Assembly: GCF_001540865.1 (NCBI RefSeq)
Contig: NC_033622.1
Coordinates: forward strand, 4,787,504 to 4,851,503
Source of the DNA: Ananas comosus
Lineage: Eukaryota; Streptophyta; Magnoliopsida; Poales; Bromeliaceae
Direction: 5' to 3'
DNA length: 64,000 nucleotides
The translations under genes and the position numbers were made by a program. Shown piece after piece: positions 10,375 through 23,284 of this stretch (positions are counted from its first letter, which is position 1; every line of letters starts with the position of its first letter). The notes under the pieces were generated by a model. The model searched no databases and had not been told where the DNA came from. It was given only the letters and a program-made list of their open reading frames with translations.

Positions 10375-12921
10375 TGTAAGGAAGTGAATTCTCAAAATTC
10401 GAGAGTTGGACTTCGCTCAAAATCGATTATTTGTCGAGTGGGTATGCTTCGAAAAGCCGAAGAAGTCGAAAACCCGAAAAATGCATTGCAACAGATCCAC
10501 GAGAGCAAGTTGTGCAAAAGTCTGCACTTGGCAGATTTTGCTCTCGGGGACCGGCCCCTGGTGGGAGAGACCGGTCCCCGTAAGTTGAAGCTGCGATAGA
10601 AAATCTCTGCTCACAAGTTTTGCTCTCGGGGACCGGTCCCTACCAGGAGGGATCGGTCCCCATAAGCGTTGTGAGCGGCATAGAAGGTCTGCGCGCAAAG
10701 ATTGCTCTCGAGGTCCGCCGGTCCCTCAAGTGGGGATCGCTCCTTGAAGGTCCGGTCCCTTAGGCGAGGACCGGTCCCTGTACGCGTAGAAACTGGCTGA
10801 GAGCCTCTGCCCGCAAGAAAGGCTCTCGGGGACGGGTCCCTCTAGGGACAGACCGGTCCTCGAGGGACAGACCGGTCCCCGAGCACGAAAATTGCCCAGT
10901 CTGGGCAGTGTGAAAGAAGCAAAATTGAGGGGCTTGGATGTAATTATTGCATTAGTTAGGGGTATAGAGGGGAGATCACCCCCTCTCCCTCCCAACCCTC
11001 TCTCCCTCTCTCTCTCTAAGCTCTCTCTCCCTCTCTCTTGAAGTGAAGAAGGAGAAGAAGGGAAAGAAGGAGAGAAAGAAGGAGAAGAAGGAGAAGCAAG
11101 CTAGAGAAGGCCTTGGTCTTCTTCTTCTTCTTCCTCTCACCATTGGAGCAAGCTTAAGAGGTAAACTTCTAAGCCCTACAATGGTAGAAACCTATGGTTT
11201 GGATTTCTTGCTCTAGAAATGGTTTGATTAGAACTCTAGCATGCTTCATAGAGGTTTAAAGCTTAAATCTAGAGTTTGATTGGGATAGTTTGCTATAGAG
11301 ATGCAAACCCAGGGCTCCAAATTGAGGTTTTGCTTAATAGTGAGGTTTGATCTCAATTGTTGGCATCTAAACCTAATTGCTAGGTGCCTAAACGCGTTGG
11401 CGAAGACGGATTGAGCATTCGTCGAGTCGTTGAAAAGTTATCAGCAAAACAAGACCGATTGGGCTTCGTTTCCGCCTTGGAGGCCGAGACGGCATCGAAG
11501 CAACTGCCGAATAGCGTTCTTAGCGCCCCGACATCGTCGAAAGGTGGGTGGTGTCATCCCGAAGCAACCGGGTTCCTCTCTATGTCTTAGTATACCATGA
11601 TTTCGCATCTCTTGCATGTTGCATTGTATTCCATCCCTTATGCTTTCTAATTGATATCATAGTGTGAGTTGAATACTCGGTATTATGGATAGATGAGGAT
11701 TGGGTCTTGACGTTGAATTCTATAGTGCCGAGGAAAAGAGATGGACTCGATAGTTTCCTAATGACATAATGAGTGGCATGTGATTGACAAATGAACAGAA
11801 CGAGTGGCATATAATGTAGTGTACAATGACACTAGTGACATATGAACTTAGAGATAGGTGGACTCCCTAGTGATGACTCATTGAACAAAGAACATAGTGT
11901 AGTTAAACATTTACACATGGACATTGGGATAGGTGGATTCCTGAGTGACTACTAGCCCTAGTTGATAGGGTATCCTCGAGTTGAGAGGATGGATCATACT
12001 CACAGTCTGTTTATACTTGTGGTGGTCGCGCCACACAAGTCGTCGTGCACTCCGGAGTTTGGCGCGAGAGGGGCAGAGTTGATGTCCCTCAGACGGTCCC
12101 TGGTTTGAGAGCGAGGTGAGTCTCTTTACCATACGGGATGGCGAGGTGAGTCGAAGGCGAACCCAAGGGATCGCCAAGGATTGGATAAACAAGAGAATAT
12201 CACTGTCATTGAACATTTGCTTATTGGACATTGTAGTGGACATAGTGGCATGTTAGTAAACCATTTACTATATGATGCATGCATGCATTACCTGTGATTG
12301 GGCATAGTAGCATAGTGTTCTTACTATGGCATTTACCGTTTTCTTATCTATCTATCTATCTATCTGCTTTTACCCACTCGGACCTAGTGGGGAGATCGAC
12401 GGAGTCGGCGGCCGAACCTACTGGGAACTATGGACAATAGTTCTCACCCCACTTTGTTGCAGGACCTAGTTCGAGCGGCCCGTGCGAGGACCGCGGCAAG
12501 GGTATAGCGCCCGAGCAGTAGTATAGTAGCTTTCCTTTTGCATTTGCATACCCTATGTATTTGAGAGACTTATGTAGGTGAGGATTTGGAGAGCTATGTA
12601 TGTATTTTGATGATGGCCTAGTAGCAATTGTATCCATTTTGGAAAGATGTAATGTAATTGAGGTAAAGGAATGCAATGTGGTGTAATAGCTAGTAAATCT
12701 CTCTTTTGTTCACTTGTATGCATATGTGACTCTTGCTCTTAGTTGTTGGCACTTGTTGTGCCCTTCGTTGATTGTGTATGTATAGAATTTCTATTCCTGG
12801 GCAAATTCTTATACACGATCTGGTTGTTTGGCCTTGGGCTGACAGGGGAGGTGCTGTCCGTTCGGCGTCTGTTCAACACGCCCGAACTGGACCAAATTGG
12901 TAGCGGTCTCTAGGCGTGACA
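10375..12921 (+). mobile_element. Solo gypsy LTR nested between PBS and gag
   Basis: It begins TGTAAGGAAGTG and ends TAGGCGTGACA (2,547 bp). The flanks TTTAG (10370-10374) and CTTAG (12922-12926) match at four of five positions. It contains a U3 palindrome array (10545-10880), a CT-rich leader (10980-11120), a splice-donor-like AG/GTAAAC at 11160/11161, CTCCGGAG at 12050 and the hairpin at 12425-12443. The sequence on both sides belongs to the leader of the element that starts at 8977, so this LTR jumped into that element and then lost its partner and interior. Confidence 0.75.
10545..10880. repeat. GGGACCGGTCCC palindrome array in U3
   Basis: Several variants of the 12-bp palindrome GGGACCGGTCCC (one perfect copy at 10629-10640) occur as paired half-copies such as GACCGGTCCTCGAGGGACAG. 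The array ends next to TTGCCCAGTCTGGGCAGT, an 18-bp inverted repeat that is also at 8079-8100 and, degraded, near 49900. Confidence 0.85.
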
Positions 12922-13196
12922 CTTAGGAATGAAAAACCTTAAGGATCTAGGAGACGTGAGTGACATGGAATTAAAATATAGTGAAAGCTTATGATTGAGT
13001 TAATGTTAGCATGTCTCTAATGTGGTCAGGGACTAAATTTAAGTTGTTATTTGTTTTTTTTTTCTTGTGTTGTGATCGGCGGCTGACGACATGATGCTTG
13101 GGATGAAAATAAATACACTTGTTTGCTTTCGCTGGATTGGGTAAATTCGAGTATGTTGGTTAAGTATCTAATGTAATTGCTTCATTTCAGGAAGCA

Positions 13197-13930
13197 ATGC
13201 TGCCTCGTGGACGACCTAAGACTCCTCGTGGTCGACCTCAGAAATGATCCATGGCTGAAGAACCGAGTGCGGCTCCCGTGCAACCCGGAGGGGGTGGCGA
13301 CGGGGAGCTTCGGGAGCAGATGGCCGCGCTTATTGGCGTAGTGCGGCAACAAGCGGAGTCCGTTCAGTGCCAAGGGGAGCAAATCCAAAGGCTCCAGGAC
13401 GCCTTAGAGCGGCAGCAGACGGCGGCGGCACAAGTGGAGGCCGAGCATCCTGTGCCCCCTGCAGTGGTGCCGATGGTGGCCGAGAGAGTAGCGGCGGGGG
13501 TGGCCGCGGCGGCCATTCCAGTTACGACAATACCGGCCGGATCGGGGACCTCAAACTCCAATAGTGCGGCGGTGGAGGCGGAGCGGGAGCATGCGTTAGC
13601 AGCTCTCATATAGTTTAATAAGTTCAACCTACCTATCTTCGAAGGGGGGGTGGTGGAACCGGCGGTGGTGGAGTCATGGATCGACTCCATGGAGACGCTC
13701 TTCGAGGACTTGTATATCTTGGAGAAGGACAAGGTGTACCTCGCCACACATTGCCTTGAGAAGGCGGCGAAGGTGTGATGGAAGCGAGTTAAGCGGGATG
13801 GGTCTCCCGATCTTCCGCCTATGATGTGGGAGGAGTTCAAGAGGGCGGAGGGCGGTGTTCGCCAATTACTTCCCCGACACTGTGAAGCGGAAGTTGCAAG
13901 AAAAATTTCGAAAGTTGAGGGAGGGAGATC
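13197..13930 (+). pseudogene. gypsy gag (broken, 3' truncated)
   Basis: The gag probably starts at the ATG at 13197, right after a TTCATTTCAG acceptor-like site; its first residues resemble the arginine/proline-rich starts of the gags at 44346 and 18404. A stop comes within 20 codons, then an open stretch from 13251 to 13613, a stop at 13611-13613, another at about 13777, and a frameshift near 13850. The conserved gag core is recognisable: WIDSMETLFEDLYI at about 13677 and YFPDTVKRKLQEKFRKLREG in the shifted frame near 13875. The reading stops at 13930, where a minus-strand LTR begins. It is non-functional. Assignment to gag rests on similarity to the other two gags here. Confidence 0.8.
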
Positions 13931-16900
13931 TGTTACGCCCCGGGGTCCCTTTGGGTTTGAAAGTACAGCGGAAGTAACTGAAAATTTTTTTGTTTGAAAA
14001 CCTGACCCCAAGGTATGCCAGATCCGCCACAAATACAGGGAATCCACTGTTCACACGGACAGAGTCTCCCCTGTATTTGCACGGCGTCACACAAGTACAA
14101 AAGTACAAACGGGATACAACCACTATCACTGAATATACAAATATCCGTTCATTCATACATCCATACACCATTCACCATAGGTTCATATACAGATTTTGAA
14201 ACTATCAGTTGAAATGTTTCCTACCCAGAAACCTATTTTGAAATACTAAGTCAAGAAAAATCACGAGAAACTCTTTTGAAAGTTGTTTCCCACACGGAAA
14301 CCTTTTCTTTTTAAAACACGCTACCACGAGGGGTAGAAAGCCTTTCTATTTTACAAAATTCCAAAAAAACTTTTATTACATTCATGAAAACCCACATATT
14401 CAAATATAATAAAAATACTGAACCATACAAACTGTCTAAGCTATAACAACAGAATAGTAAGGGTAGAAACTAAACCGAGTAACCTGGGTCGGAAGCTCTA
14501 TTGACCACTACGAACATATCTCACGTCTCGTCTCAATCCTCACCGCCCGCAATACCTGAAAAAAGGTGGGGAAGGTGAGAACATGTAAACATGTCTCCCC
14601 TCCCAGTGGGTACCGCAAGCCAACGAAGGCGAGGAGTACTCACCGGATTAAGAATAGATAAACAATAACAAGGGCAGATATACTAAATACAGTAGCAACA
14701 ATAATACATGAACGGAATGTATAAGAACGACTACCGCTACTGTAAAGAAGAACATAAAGCATACATGGGTATCAAACTATAGTAGCAAGATAAGTATATA
14801 GAAAGAACTGTAAGTATGCATGCAACAACTGCTATTATAGACATATGCGTCAACCGAACGTATAGACCAAATATACCCAATCTGTACCGGCCGTATGGTA
14901 CCCAACACCTCAGGCCCATGCCACATCTGCTCTAAACAGAAACAAGCCATATTGGTACCTATTACCTCAGGCTGAAAGCATATAACCCCTCTTGGGCTCA
15001 CGGGTTGACACTAGCAACCACTTTTTCGGAAAAGAACACCCTCTTGCGGTGGCAAAACTGCTGGTGTTCGTGAAATGCGTACGAGCAGTAGCGATCGATG
15101 CTGAATGCTCAATAACCAACCGTCGGCAACCAGTCGACAATCCTGCCCCTTAGGGCTCACCGACCGTATAGGTCATCAACTGTAAGGAAATATAAGAACC
15201 GACCACTCTGGTCAACTAGGATGGAATAACTCAACATCCTCCCAAAAGTATGCAAGTACTACTCAATATCAACTAACTGTATACTCAAGAACTGACCAAT
15301 AGGTCACACGAATGTCACATCATGTATCACTAAAATCCAGAACTACCGTCAGCCACTAGCCGACAATCCAACCCCTTAGGGTACACCGACCTCAACGGTC
15401 ATCAAACGACAAAAGTCAAGGAACCAAATGAATAGGTCACAGATACGAGATACAAGAACCGACCAACTAGGTCACTGATCTCACATGAAAATACGAAACC
15501 GCTCTACACTAAACAAGATACAGGATATGCAAAATAACTAAGTAGAGAAGCAAGGAAATATGATGTAACTACTCTACTCCTACTTATGATACTAGATATG
15601 AAAAACAACCGAGTAGAGTATAAACAAACAACATGGGTGCTAGGCTCAACACTATATATAAAGATATATATGCCAGATAACAACGAGAGAGCAAGGGTAA
15701 GAAACCATCACCGAGCGTGCACCACTGTACCGACTTCGGATCGAAGTACCCACCTGTACGAATGTTGCGCCTGTCTCCTTACTGCGAAAGAAAGTCAACT
15801 GGACCTACGGAGGGTCCATCGGGTTAGTATCTAACCCACAACTAATAACCACAGTATCCACAACCCTACAACAATTCCACGGAGATCGGTTTCCCAATAC
15901 CGATTACCGTAACTTGCCGGAAGTCCCGAAAATCGCACCGGGACTCCGTCGGGACCCCTGAAATGTCCTGGAACGCACTGACTCGTGCTACGAGTCATCC
16001 GCTGCCACAAAACACATCAAATAAGATGTCTTGGCAGTAAACACAAAGATACACAACCAAACAACTATTGGTGGATAATTGTTCGGATCTAAGTTCCTGA
16101 AAGTGTCAATTTCGACACCGGAACCCCCCCGTCGCTCACTCGTCATTTTCGAACCCTCGAAATGATGCGAGTGACCAGCCAACAAGGCTCAGCGACTAAA
16201 CAATCCATCACGAAGCACCGTCGGAATAATTCCGAACCGAACCCGCGTTCCGTCGTCGGATTTCGCCGAGAAACGAGCCGGAAATCACTTTTCGATTTTT
16301 GTAAATGCATGGGGCCTTGGACAATCAGTCCAGAGGTTACCCACAGCCCGCACACGTTGCCAACAGCGACCACAACCATCAAAAATGCGTAAAACCACCA
16401 GGTTACCCAAAATCACATTATTTTATGTGATTTCGGGGCTTTTATGGTCCGACTACGCAAACCGAAAGTTAATCAGCCAAGCCGAGACACCCACTGACAG
16501 GTCTCGGCGTGCTGGAGGCCGTGCTCACCTTTCGGAGCACTTTCGGCCACTGAGGCAACCGCGCGAGCGATGCGAAGTTCAGCGAAAACTACGCGCTGAA
16601 ACTAAAACACCTCTAACTCACACATCCGGAGCTCATTGACCCTAAATGAGGTGAGCACTGTGACCAGCACTGGCTGACGATCACCGTGCTCACCTCCAGA
16701 GGCATCGGAACAGCCTCGGGTTGCTGGCATTGCGGTCAGAATCGTAAACAGTGCACAAAACAGCATAAACAAGCTTACCGGTCGGGGGAAGCTAGGGCAC
16801 GGCCAACGGCGGCCGGACGGCGAGCGCGCCGGCAGGGCGAGGGTACTGCAAGTGTGGGGTGGCAAGGGCGTGTGTCGGCCGGCGACGGGAGGTGGCCACG

Positions 16901-17058
16901 GCGGGGGGGCAATGATGCCCTAGCCGCATTGCAAAGAAGAAGCTTGGCTCGGGTCCGGCTAGCAGGAGGGCTCCGGCGGCGGGGGCGCCGGCGGCAACCC
17001 GGCGCGGCAGGCCAGGGGAGGCCGGCGCTCATGCCGGCCGACGGCGGGAGGCGGCCTC
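13931..17058 (-). mobile_element. Minus-strand gypsy LTR inserted in gag, truncated at a gap
   Basis: It begins TGTTACGCCCCGGGG, a variant of the TGTCACGCC LTR end, in mid-gag. It contains a variant of the hairpin (GTGAGAACATG...CCCAGTGGG at 14576-14607), then unclassified sequence, and ends in a very GC-rich stretch (about 16780-17058) at a single-N join. The LTR start is not seen. The GC-rich end makes spurious frames such as 16686-17081. Confidence 0.5.
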
Positions 17059-17059
17059 N

Positions 17060-17323
17060 AAAATTAAAATTTATAATTTGAAATTTGAAAATTAAAATTT
17101 GAAGTTTAAAATTTAAAATTTAAAATTTGAAGTTTAAAATTTGATATTTGAAATTTAAAATTTAAAATTTAAAATTTGAAATTTGAAAACTAAAATTTAA
17201 AATGAAATTTGAAATTTGAAATTTGAAATTTGAAATTTGAAATTTAAAAATTAAATTTGAAAATTAAAAATTGAGAATTAAAAATTGAAATTATAAATTA
17301 GAAAATTTAAAATTAGAAATTTA
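17060..17323. repeat. AT-rich AAATTTGAAATTT repeat block, left half
   Basis: The block is almost entirely A and T with isolated G, in short variants of AAATTTGAAATTTAAAATTT. Its last 32 bp (17292-17323) recur exactly at 23711-23742, so it is the left flank of the inserted gypsy fragment and continues on the other side. Confidence 0.8.
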
Positions 17324-18404
17324 AGATCCAATGCGGCGTCCTCTGCGACTGTCCTTCCTGACGCGACCCTCTGGAACGCTAACGTCCCGAAGACCCACGA
17401 CCCTGAGAGCGTGATTGTGGAGGTCTTGGCGGACGCCTGCTGCTCGACTGTCCTCCGTCATCTGGATCTGGGCGCTTCCTATCCTGACTCTGCCCTGACA
17501 CCTGGGTCCGCTCCCGAATAGATGCATCACCTCTCTCCACTCACAAAGCCTGCTCAATAGATGCATTCAAGGTCCTCAACCTCTGCGCAAGTACCAACCT
17601 GAAGATCTCTGGTCTCAAGTCTCGCTCAAACAGATATACCCTGTGGGCCTCGTCTCTGGCTACAAATGGCACATAGTTCAGGAGTCAAGTAAACTCATGG
17701 ATGTACTCCTGAACTGCTCTCTCTCCCTGCTGAAGCTTTTTCAGGTCCTCCTCGAGCTTCTACTTCATGCTGCTTGGAAAGTATATCCCATACAGCATCC
17801 CGCAAAACTCATCCCACTTCATTTGCAATGCCATCAACCCTCGATCTCGCCTCATCCTCCTCCACCAAGAGTGTGCATCGCCGGCCAAGCAGTGAACTCC
17901 CAAGTGTACCTGCTCCCGCTCAGGAATAAACAAATCCTCAAACAGCTTCTCCATCGCGCTCACCCAGTCTTCTACGACACAGGGCTCTGTGCAGCTGCCG
18001 TCATAGGTCGGCGGATCAAAATGGCAGAAACAAGCCAGCCTTTCAATCAACCGCTCCTGCTCAGCCTCAGTCATCTGTGACGCCTCTCCAGAAGATGCAA
18101 ATTGCACAGTAGGAACTGTCACTGGTGGGTGTACAGCTGCGGCTGGTGCGGCCACTAGAGTAGTCGGGGGTGGAGCTGCCTGTTCTGGTGCTCTCGGTAC
18201 TGCGCTCTGTGGCGGAGCTAATGTCTCGCACATCCTCTGCAACAACGCCCCCTGCTGCCTCGTCACCTCCATCAGAGAAGCTAATTGCTCTCTCAGATCC
18301 GGGGGTGCACTCGACTATAGTCGTGCACTCAGCTCTGCCGGCTCAGGCATCTCAGAAGGTGCGGCGCTATCCCTAGTCGGCGGTAGACCTCGGCGTCAAT
18401 ACAT
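17324..18404 (-). pseudogene. gypsy gag (minus strand, broken and truncated)
   Basis: The gag starts at the ATG on the minus strand at 18404, two bases after a TTTTCTTGCAG acceptor-like site, exactly as in the element at 44346. The third codon is already a stop (TGA); further stops follow, including TAG just before 17760. The longest intact run is 18272-17760, with the gag core WVSAMEKLFEDLFIPERE and HCLAGDAHSWWRRM. It stays recognisable to about 17330, where the arginine-rich region ahead of the zinc knuckle is cut off by AT-rich DNA. It is very close to the plus-strand gag at 44495-45358 and shares with it the stop at the RGSSGR position (17379-17381 here, 45356-45358 there). Confidence 0.85.
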
Positions 18405-18688
18405 AGCTGCAAGAAAAGGACATAAGGGTCAGATACAAAATACAAACACTCTCGACCCAATAAAGCGAAAGTCTAGAAGTCGGCTCCTATTTCTCCTCAA
18501 AATTATGCCGTCTGCAGCGGACATAATTTTCTTGGATGAAATAGACACTCCTTCAGTCACTCATTCCGCCCTAGGATGAGTTAAAGCAAATCAATCGCTG
18601 ACTTTCGCGATAAATCACGCCTCTCGCGTCTTGCCTTCCTAAGGTTTACCAAACTTAGGGTTCCTAGGTCCTAATGGCCTAATGCTAT

Positions 18689-18700
18689 GCTTTGATACCA
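18689..18700 (-). other. Primer-binding site, initiator tRNA-Met type (one mismatch)
   Basis: On the minus strand it reads TGGTATCAAAGC, eight bases downstream of the LTR end at 18709; the usual form has G in place of the ninth-base A. It shows that 18709-23710 is the 5' LTR of the minus-strand element. Confidence 0.8.
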
Positions 18701-21015
18701 ACTTAATCTGTCACGCCACGGATTACTCGTTTCCCCGGGCACGCCGACAAATCCGCCGTATACAAAGGACTTTCTCCAGTATACGAAGCGATAGCTGTAC
18801 CTATACCTGTAATCATACAATATTACAACCAGTAGTATAGAGCTGCTAAGAAGAAAAGCATATATAAACAACATCGGTTCAACATACATATATAGTATCC
18901 TGGTACAAAAATCACTCGCTCTAGCGAGACTGTCATGCCCCGGATTACACGTTTCCCCAGGCTCGATAACAGACCCGCCGTATACATAGGTATTTTTTTT
19001 GTATACGAAGTGAAAAGTAGAAGTATCTATAATCATACAATACCACAAACAGTAGTATGGAGCAGCTAGGAAAATAAACCGTATCAATAAATACCGAGGT
19101 TCAATACATACATGTAATCCAGATATACAAAAGCTCGCTCTGGCGAGATGCAACAACTGTATGTAAAGACCCAAAAACTACAACTACCTATAGCTGGTGC
19201 TCCTCTAGCTCTGCGACTCTCTGGAAGGGCTCTAACTCGCGACGTCCTTGCCATGATCGAGATCAGCAACAGCAGCAGCCGAAGGCAACGCTCTGCAAAA
19301 ACAGCGGTAACAACTGGGCGTGAGAACTACTACAAAAGAAGTAGTCCTCAGTGGGTACCGCCCTCAAACTCATCGGCCCACTCACTAAGTCTACAGAAGG
19401 GAGCAAGGATAGCAGAAAATACTGGAAGAAAATCGACAGCTATAAACCACTACACTATCATGCTCTACACTAACCAACTGTAGAAAATGTCAATACCGAC
19501 CGAATCTCACTAGGACTGCAAGCATACCCGTCCCTGGGACTGTGAACACACCCGTTCCGCCCGGTTACGACTATACAGCTACCTCCACGCTGACACCAGT
19601 GGAGAGCAAGTCCAACATGCACGAACAACACCAACGCAAAAGCACAAAGCCCGACTCCGGAGTGGCACTCGCGGGCGCTACCCAACTGAGTATGCAAGTG
19701 TATCTCTGTCGAGCTTAATCAAGCTCTCTCAAGCTAACATCAAGTGAACAGGGTCTAACGAGTAACTCACGTGCCCTAGGCACAATCTGAGACTAAAAAT
19801 AATCTGGGTCCACCGTCAACCCCGACGGCACCCGACAATCCGAAATAGCCTAGACTCTGCTGTAAAAAATAAGCTCGGCATCTCAGCACGAGCGTAAATG
19901 CATTCTAAACTATCTCGAGTACCCATCGCGCTGAAACAGCGGTGATACAATCAAAATACGGCTCCTAGAGCTAAATTAGGTAGTAGAAGCATATGACGGA
20001 TCAAAACGCTGGTTTTCTCCTAAGTCAAGTTCCAAATCCAACATGTATAATTTATCTAATTACTAAATATGCTCCAAATTCAGATTTATATATTTACATA
20101 CTCATCGATGAATTTGAGCTACAGCATGACAACAATAGCCGCATATCATACACGTCGACTAACATGCACTTAGAAGCGAAACCAATGATACACCCACCCC
20201 AAATGCTCTTTCCAGGCAGCAAGGAGGTCTCGGAACTGCTGTGAGACTCAGCTGAAATCACACCAAATCAGCAATTGGAATACTTGAAGGATCTAGCGTA
20301 GAAATCCACAAAAATTCAATAATTCAGCACTTAAGCTTAAATTAGTTCAATTACAATGCTAATTTCACTAGATTACCTTCAAATCAGCAGTAGCAAGGTT
20401 CCCTCAGCAGTGAAATAGCTGTAGAAAGTTTCTCTGGTTCAAGACTACTCTTCTCCCAAGATCTGAACCTAATATATCCAAGTTGCATCAATAACAATGC
20501 TAATTTCAGCACTTAAGCTTAATTAACCCAACTCCAATGTCAAAACTCACCTAATTACATCCAAATCTGGTGAGGAGGGTCTCAAATCTAGTGAAGTGCA
20601 TAGAAGTATCAAGCTCAGGTCCAAAATCCTACTGCCTTTACAGCTAACCTCAATAAAATCCAAGAAATTCCATTTTTAGCTCAAAACTGCAAGCAGCAAG
20701 GAAAAATAGGAAATCGACAAAGCTAACCTCAACCAAACTCGGCAAATCTGCCAAAAACGTTGAAACACACTCGTGCTCTGGATTCCTCTAGAAGTCTAGA
20801 ATCCAGCAAACCAAGTTTCGTCGTAATCTGATCTTCCTACGTCACACACGAGCCAAAACACCGAAGGTCGTCGCAGGAAAACTGCAGAATCAGCACTCAA
20901 TCACATTCAAACTGATGAATTGGATGAAATCCAAAGGAAATCGAGGAGTGGAGAAGAAATCAGAGGTGCTACTGAGAAGAGAGAGTGAAAAGAGCTCACC
21001 AAGGTCACTCTCCAC

Positions 21016-21025
21016 CTATTTATAG
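21016..21025 (-). promoter_or_regulatory. LTR TATA box
   Basis: CTATAAATAG on the minus strand, 500 bp inside the LTR start at 21524, between the U3 palindromes and the leader. The same spacing is seen in the host LTR (23204-23213). Confidence 0.6.
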
Positions 21026-21089
21026 GGTGCTGGAATTGTAGAATAAGCCCCAAGAACAGCTGCTGCAATTTGGTGTCCCTACAGACTCG

Positions 21090-21370
21090 GGCATTTCCGG
21101 GCGCCCGAACTCACATTATGGGCGCCCGAATCCTCCAGGCTACACAAAGCTTCCTCTTCGGACTCTTCGCCCGCGGTGTGCTGTGCCCATATCTGGCTCT
21201 GGCGGACCTCACCAACCACCAGCCACGTGTCAGCACAATCGATACACACAAGGTGCACTTTCGGACTCACATTCGAGCGCTCGAAACATGGACCCGAATT
21301 GGCTTCCAGTTCTCATCAGTTCTGCACTCAACTTCTGGGCGACCCAAATCCAGTTCTGGGCGTCCGAATC
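21090..21370. repeat. TTCGGGCGCCCGAA-type palindromes in U3
   Basis: GGGCGCCCGAA occurs at about 21096 and 21121, with decayed relatives (GGGCGACCCAAA, GGGCGTCCGAA) at 21340-21368. It is the counterpart, in this LTR lineage, of the ACCGGT-centred arrays in the others. Confidence 0.75.
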
Positions 21371-23203
21371 TGGCAAAACTCCAGTTTTGCTTATTTGAGT
21401 GCCCGAGTCCATTTTTGCATCCATTTCGTGCAGAATTGACTCCGACTCAATCTGACACTCTCCAGATGTGTTGACTAGTCAATAATATTACAACCAATCC
21501 TATCCAAACCTCCGGAACACTACAGAGACACTAACATCAGTATGTATAAGAACCAAAAACTACAACTACCTGTAGCTGGTATATCTCTAGGTCAGCAGCA
21601 AAACGGAAAGGAATTTAGCTCGCGACTTCCTTTCCACGATCTGTATCTGCAACAGCAGCAGCCGAAGAAGAGGGCTCTACAAAAAGGATCTACAACTGGG
21701 TGTGGGAACTACTGTAAAAAGAAGTAGTCCTCAGTGGGTACCGCTACCGACCTTAACGGCTCATCCACTAAGTCTGCAGAGGTAAGCAATGATAGTAAAG
21801 AAAGCTGGAACAAATCTACAGTTATATGCCACTATACTATCGTGATCCAACACTAACTATTTGTAGAAAATGCAAATTCTGACCCAATCTCACTAGGGAC
21901 TGTGAATACACCCGTCCCGCCTGTCGAAGTTACATTAACAACCACCACATTAGGTAGTCAGTGGAGAGCCAGTCCAATCAGGACACAATGACACCAACAA
22001 AACAGCACTGAGCCCGACTCCGGAGTTGCACTCGTGGGCGCTACCCAACCGAGTATGCAAGCGTATCTCTGTCGAGCTCAATCAGGCTCTCACAGGCTAT
22101 AGTCAAAGTAGAAGGGTAAAATTGATCTAACCACCAAAACTCACGTGCCCTCGGCACAATCTGAAGCAAAAAATACAATCTGGGTCCACTGTCAACCTGA
22201 ACGGCACCCGACAGTCCGGAACATTCTAAACACAGCTGTAAAAATAAGCTCGATATTCCAGCACGAGCGTAAATTTATTCTACACTATCCTGGATATCTA
22301 CCGTCCACAAACTGCGGCGATACAACACAAACTATGGCTCATAGAGCTAAATCTGGTAGTTTAAGAAAATGACGGTGTAGAATCGATAGTTTTTTTCTAA
22401 GTCAAGTTCCAAGTCCAACATGTATAATTTATCTAAATCACTACTGTATGCTCCAAATTCAGATTTCAATTAACATGCAAATCAACGAATTCGAGCTAGA
22501 TAACATGGTATACAAAGACTAAAAAATATACATGCTGACATCGACTAGGCTTAGGAGGAAATCCGTAGAATCCAGTAAGCATATCATTAACTCACCTCTA
22601 GCACGAGCTCGACGACAGCAAGCAACTGCTGAAAACCTTTGTTGAGACCAGCCTCCAACCAGCAATAAATCTCTCTAAGGATCAAAGCACAAAAATCCCA
22701 AAGTTTCCATCAATACTCTAGATTTCAGCACTTAAGCTTAAATTCATTAAGATTGCAATGTCAAACTCACCTTCCAATCTTCAATTCAGTTGAGGAAAGG
22801 TGCTAAAACCAGTGGAGTATGATGGAGCAACCTTCTCTGGTTCGAAATGCAACTTCTTCCAAGGATTGATCCAAGAAAACCATAAAAATACAAATTTCAG
22901 CTCCAATACAGCAGCAGTCTGCAAAAACAGTAAATTGACAATGCAAACCTCAATCAAATGCTGTCAAATGAGCCCCACGAAATCTCCAAGAAGTCTAGTA
23001 ACCACCAAACCAAATTTCACAGCAAACGGAGCTTCTTACGTCGCACACGAGCCAAAACACCGAAGGTCGCTGCTGGAAATCTACAGAAACTGCAATTCTC
23101 AAGGTGGAATGGTGTAATTTGGAGTATTTGGAGGACTAGAGTGCAAAATATGAGCTTCTCTGTAAGGAAGGGTGAAAAAGCTTCTCAGGGGATCGCACAC
23201 AAG

Positions 23204-23213
23204 CTTTTATAAG
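23204..23213 (-). promoter_or_regulatory. LTR TATA box
   Basis: CTTATAAAAG on the minus strand, about 500 bp inside the LTR start at 23710. Confidence 0.5.
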
Positions 23214-23284
23214 GAGGTGCAATGGTCTGATAAGCCCCAAGAACAAAAACACTAACCTGCTGTCCCTGCAGAACTCTACATTTT

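Larger units (their letters stand above)
18931..21524 (-). mobile_element. Solo LTR nested in an LTR of the same family
   Basis: It runs from TGTCATGCCCCGG (18931) to ...GGAACACTACA (21524), 2,594 bp, i.e. TGTAGTGTTCCGGAGG to ...CATGACA on the minus strand. It is flanked by the perfect 5-bp target duplication GAGAC (18926-18930 and 21525-21529). It matches its host LTR from end to end: U5, the hairpin (19322-19346), CTCCGGAG (19655-19662), TATA box (21016-21025) and GGGCGCCCGAA palindromes (21095-21370). Confidence 0.88.

Noticed and set aside
18671..19174. A 167-codon minus-strand frame with hydrophobic repeats
   Set aside because: It spans the junction of two LTR copies (18709 and 18931) and simply translates the same LTR end twice.
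21070..21474. Overlapping frames of 134 codons and shorter
   Set aside because: They fall in the LTR U3 palindrome region; no codon bias or motif.
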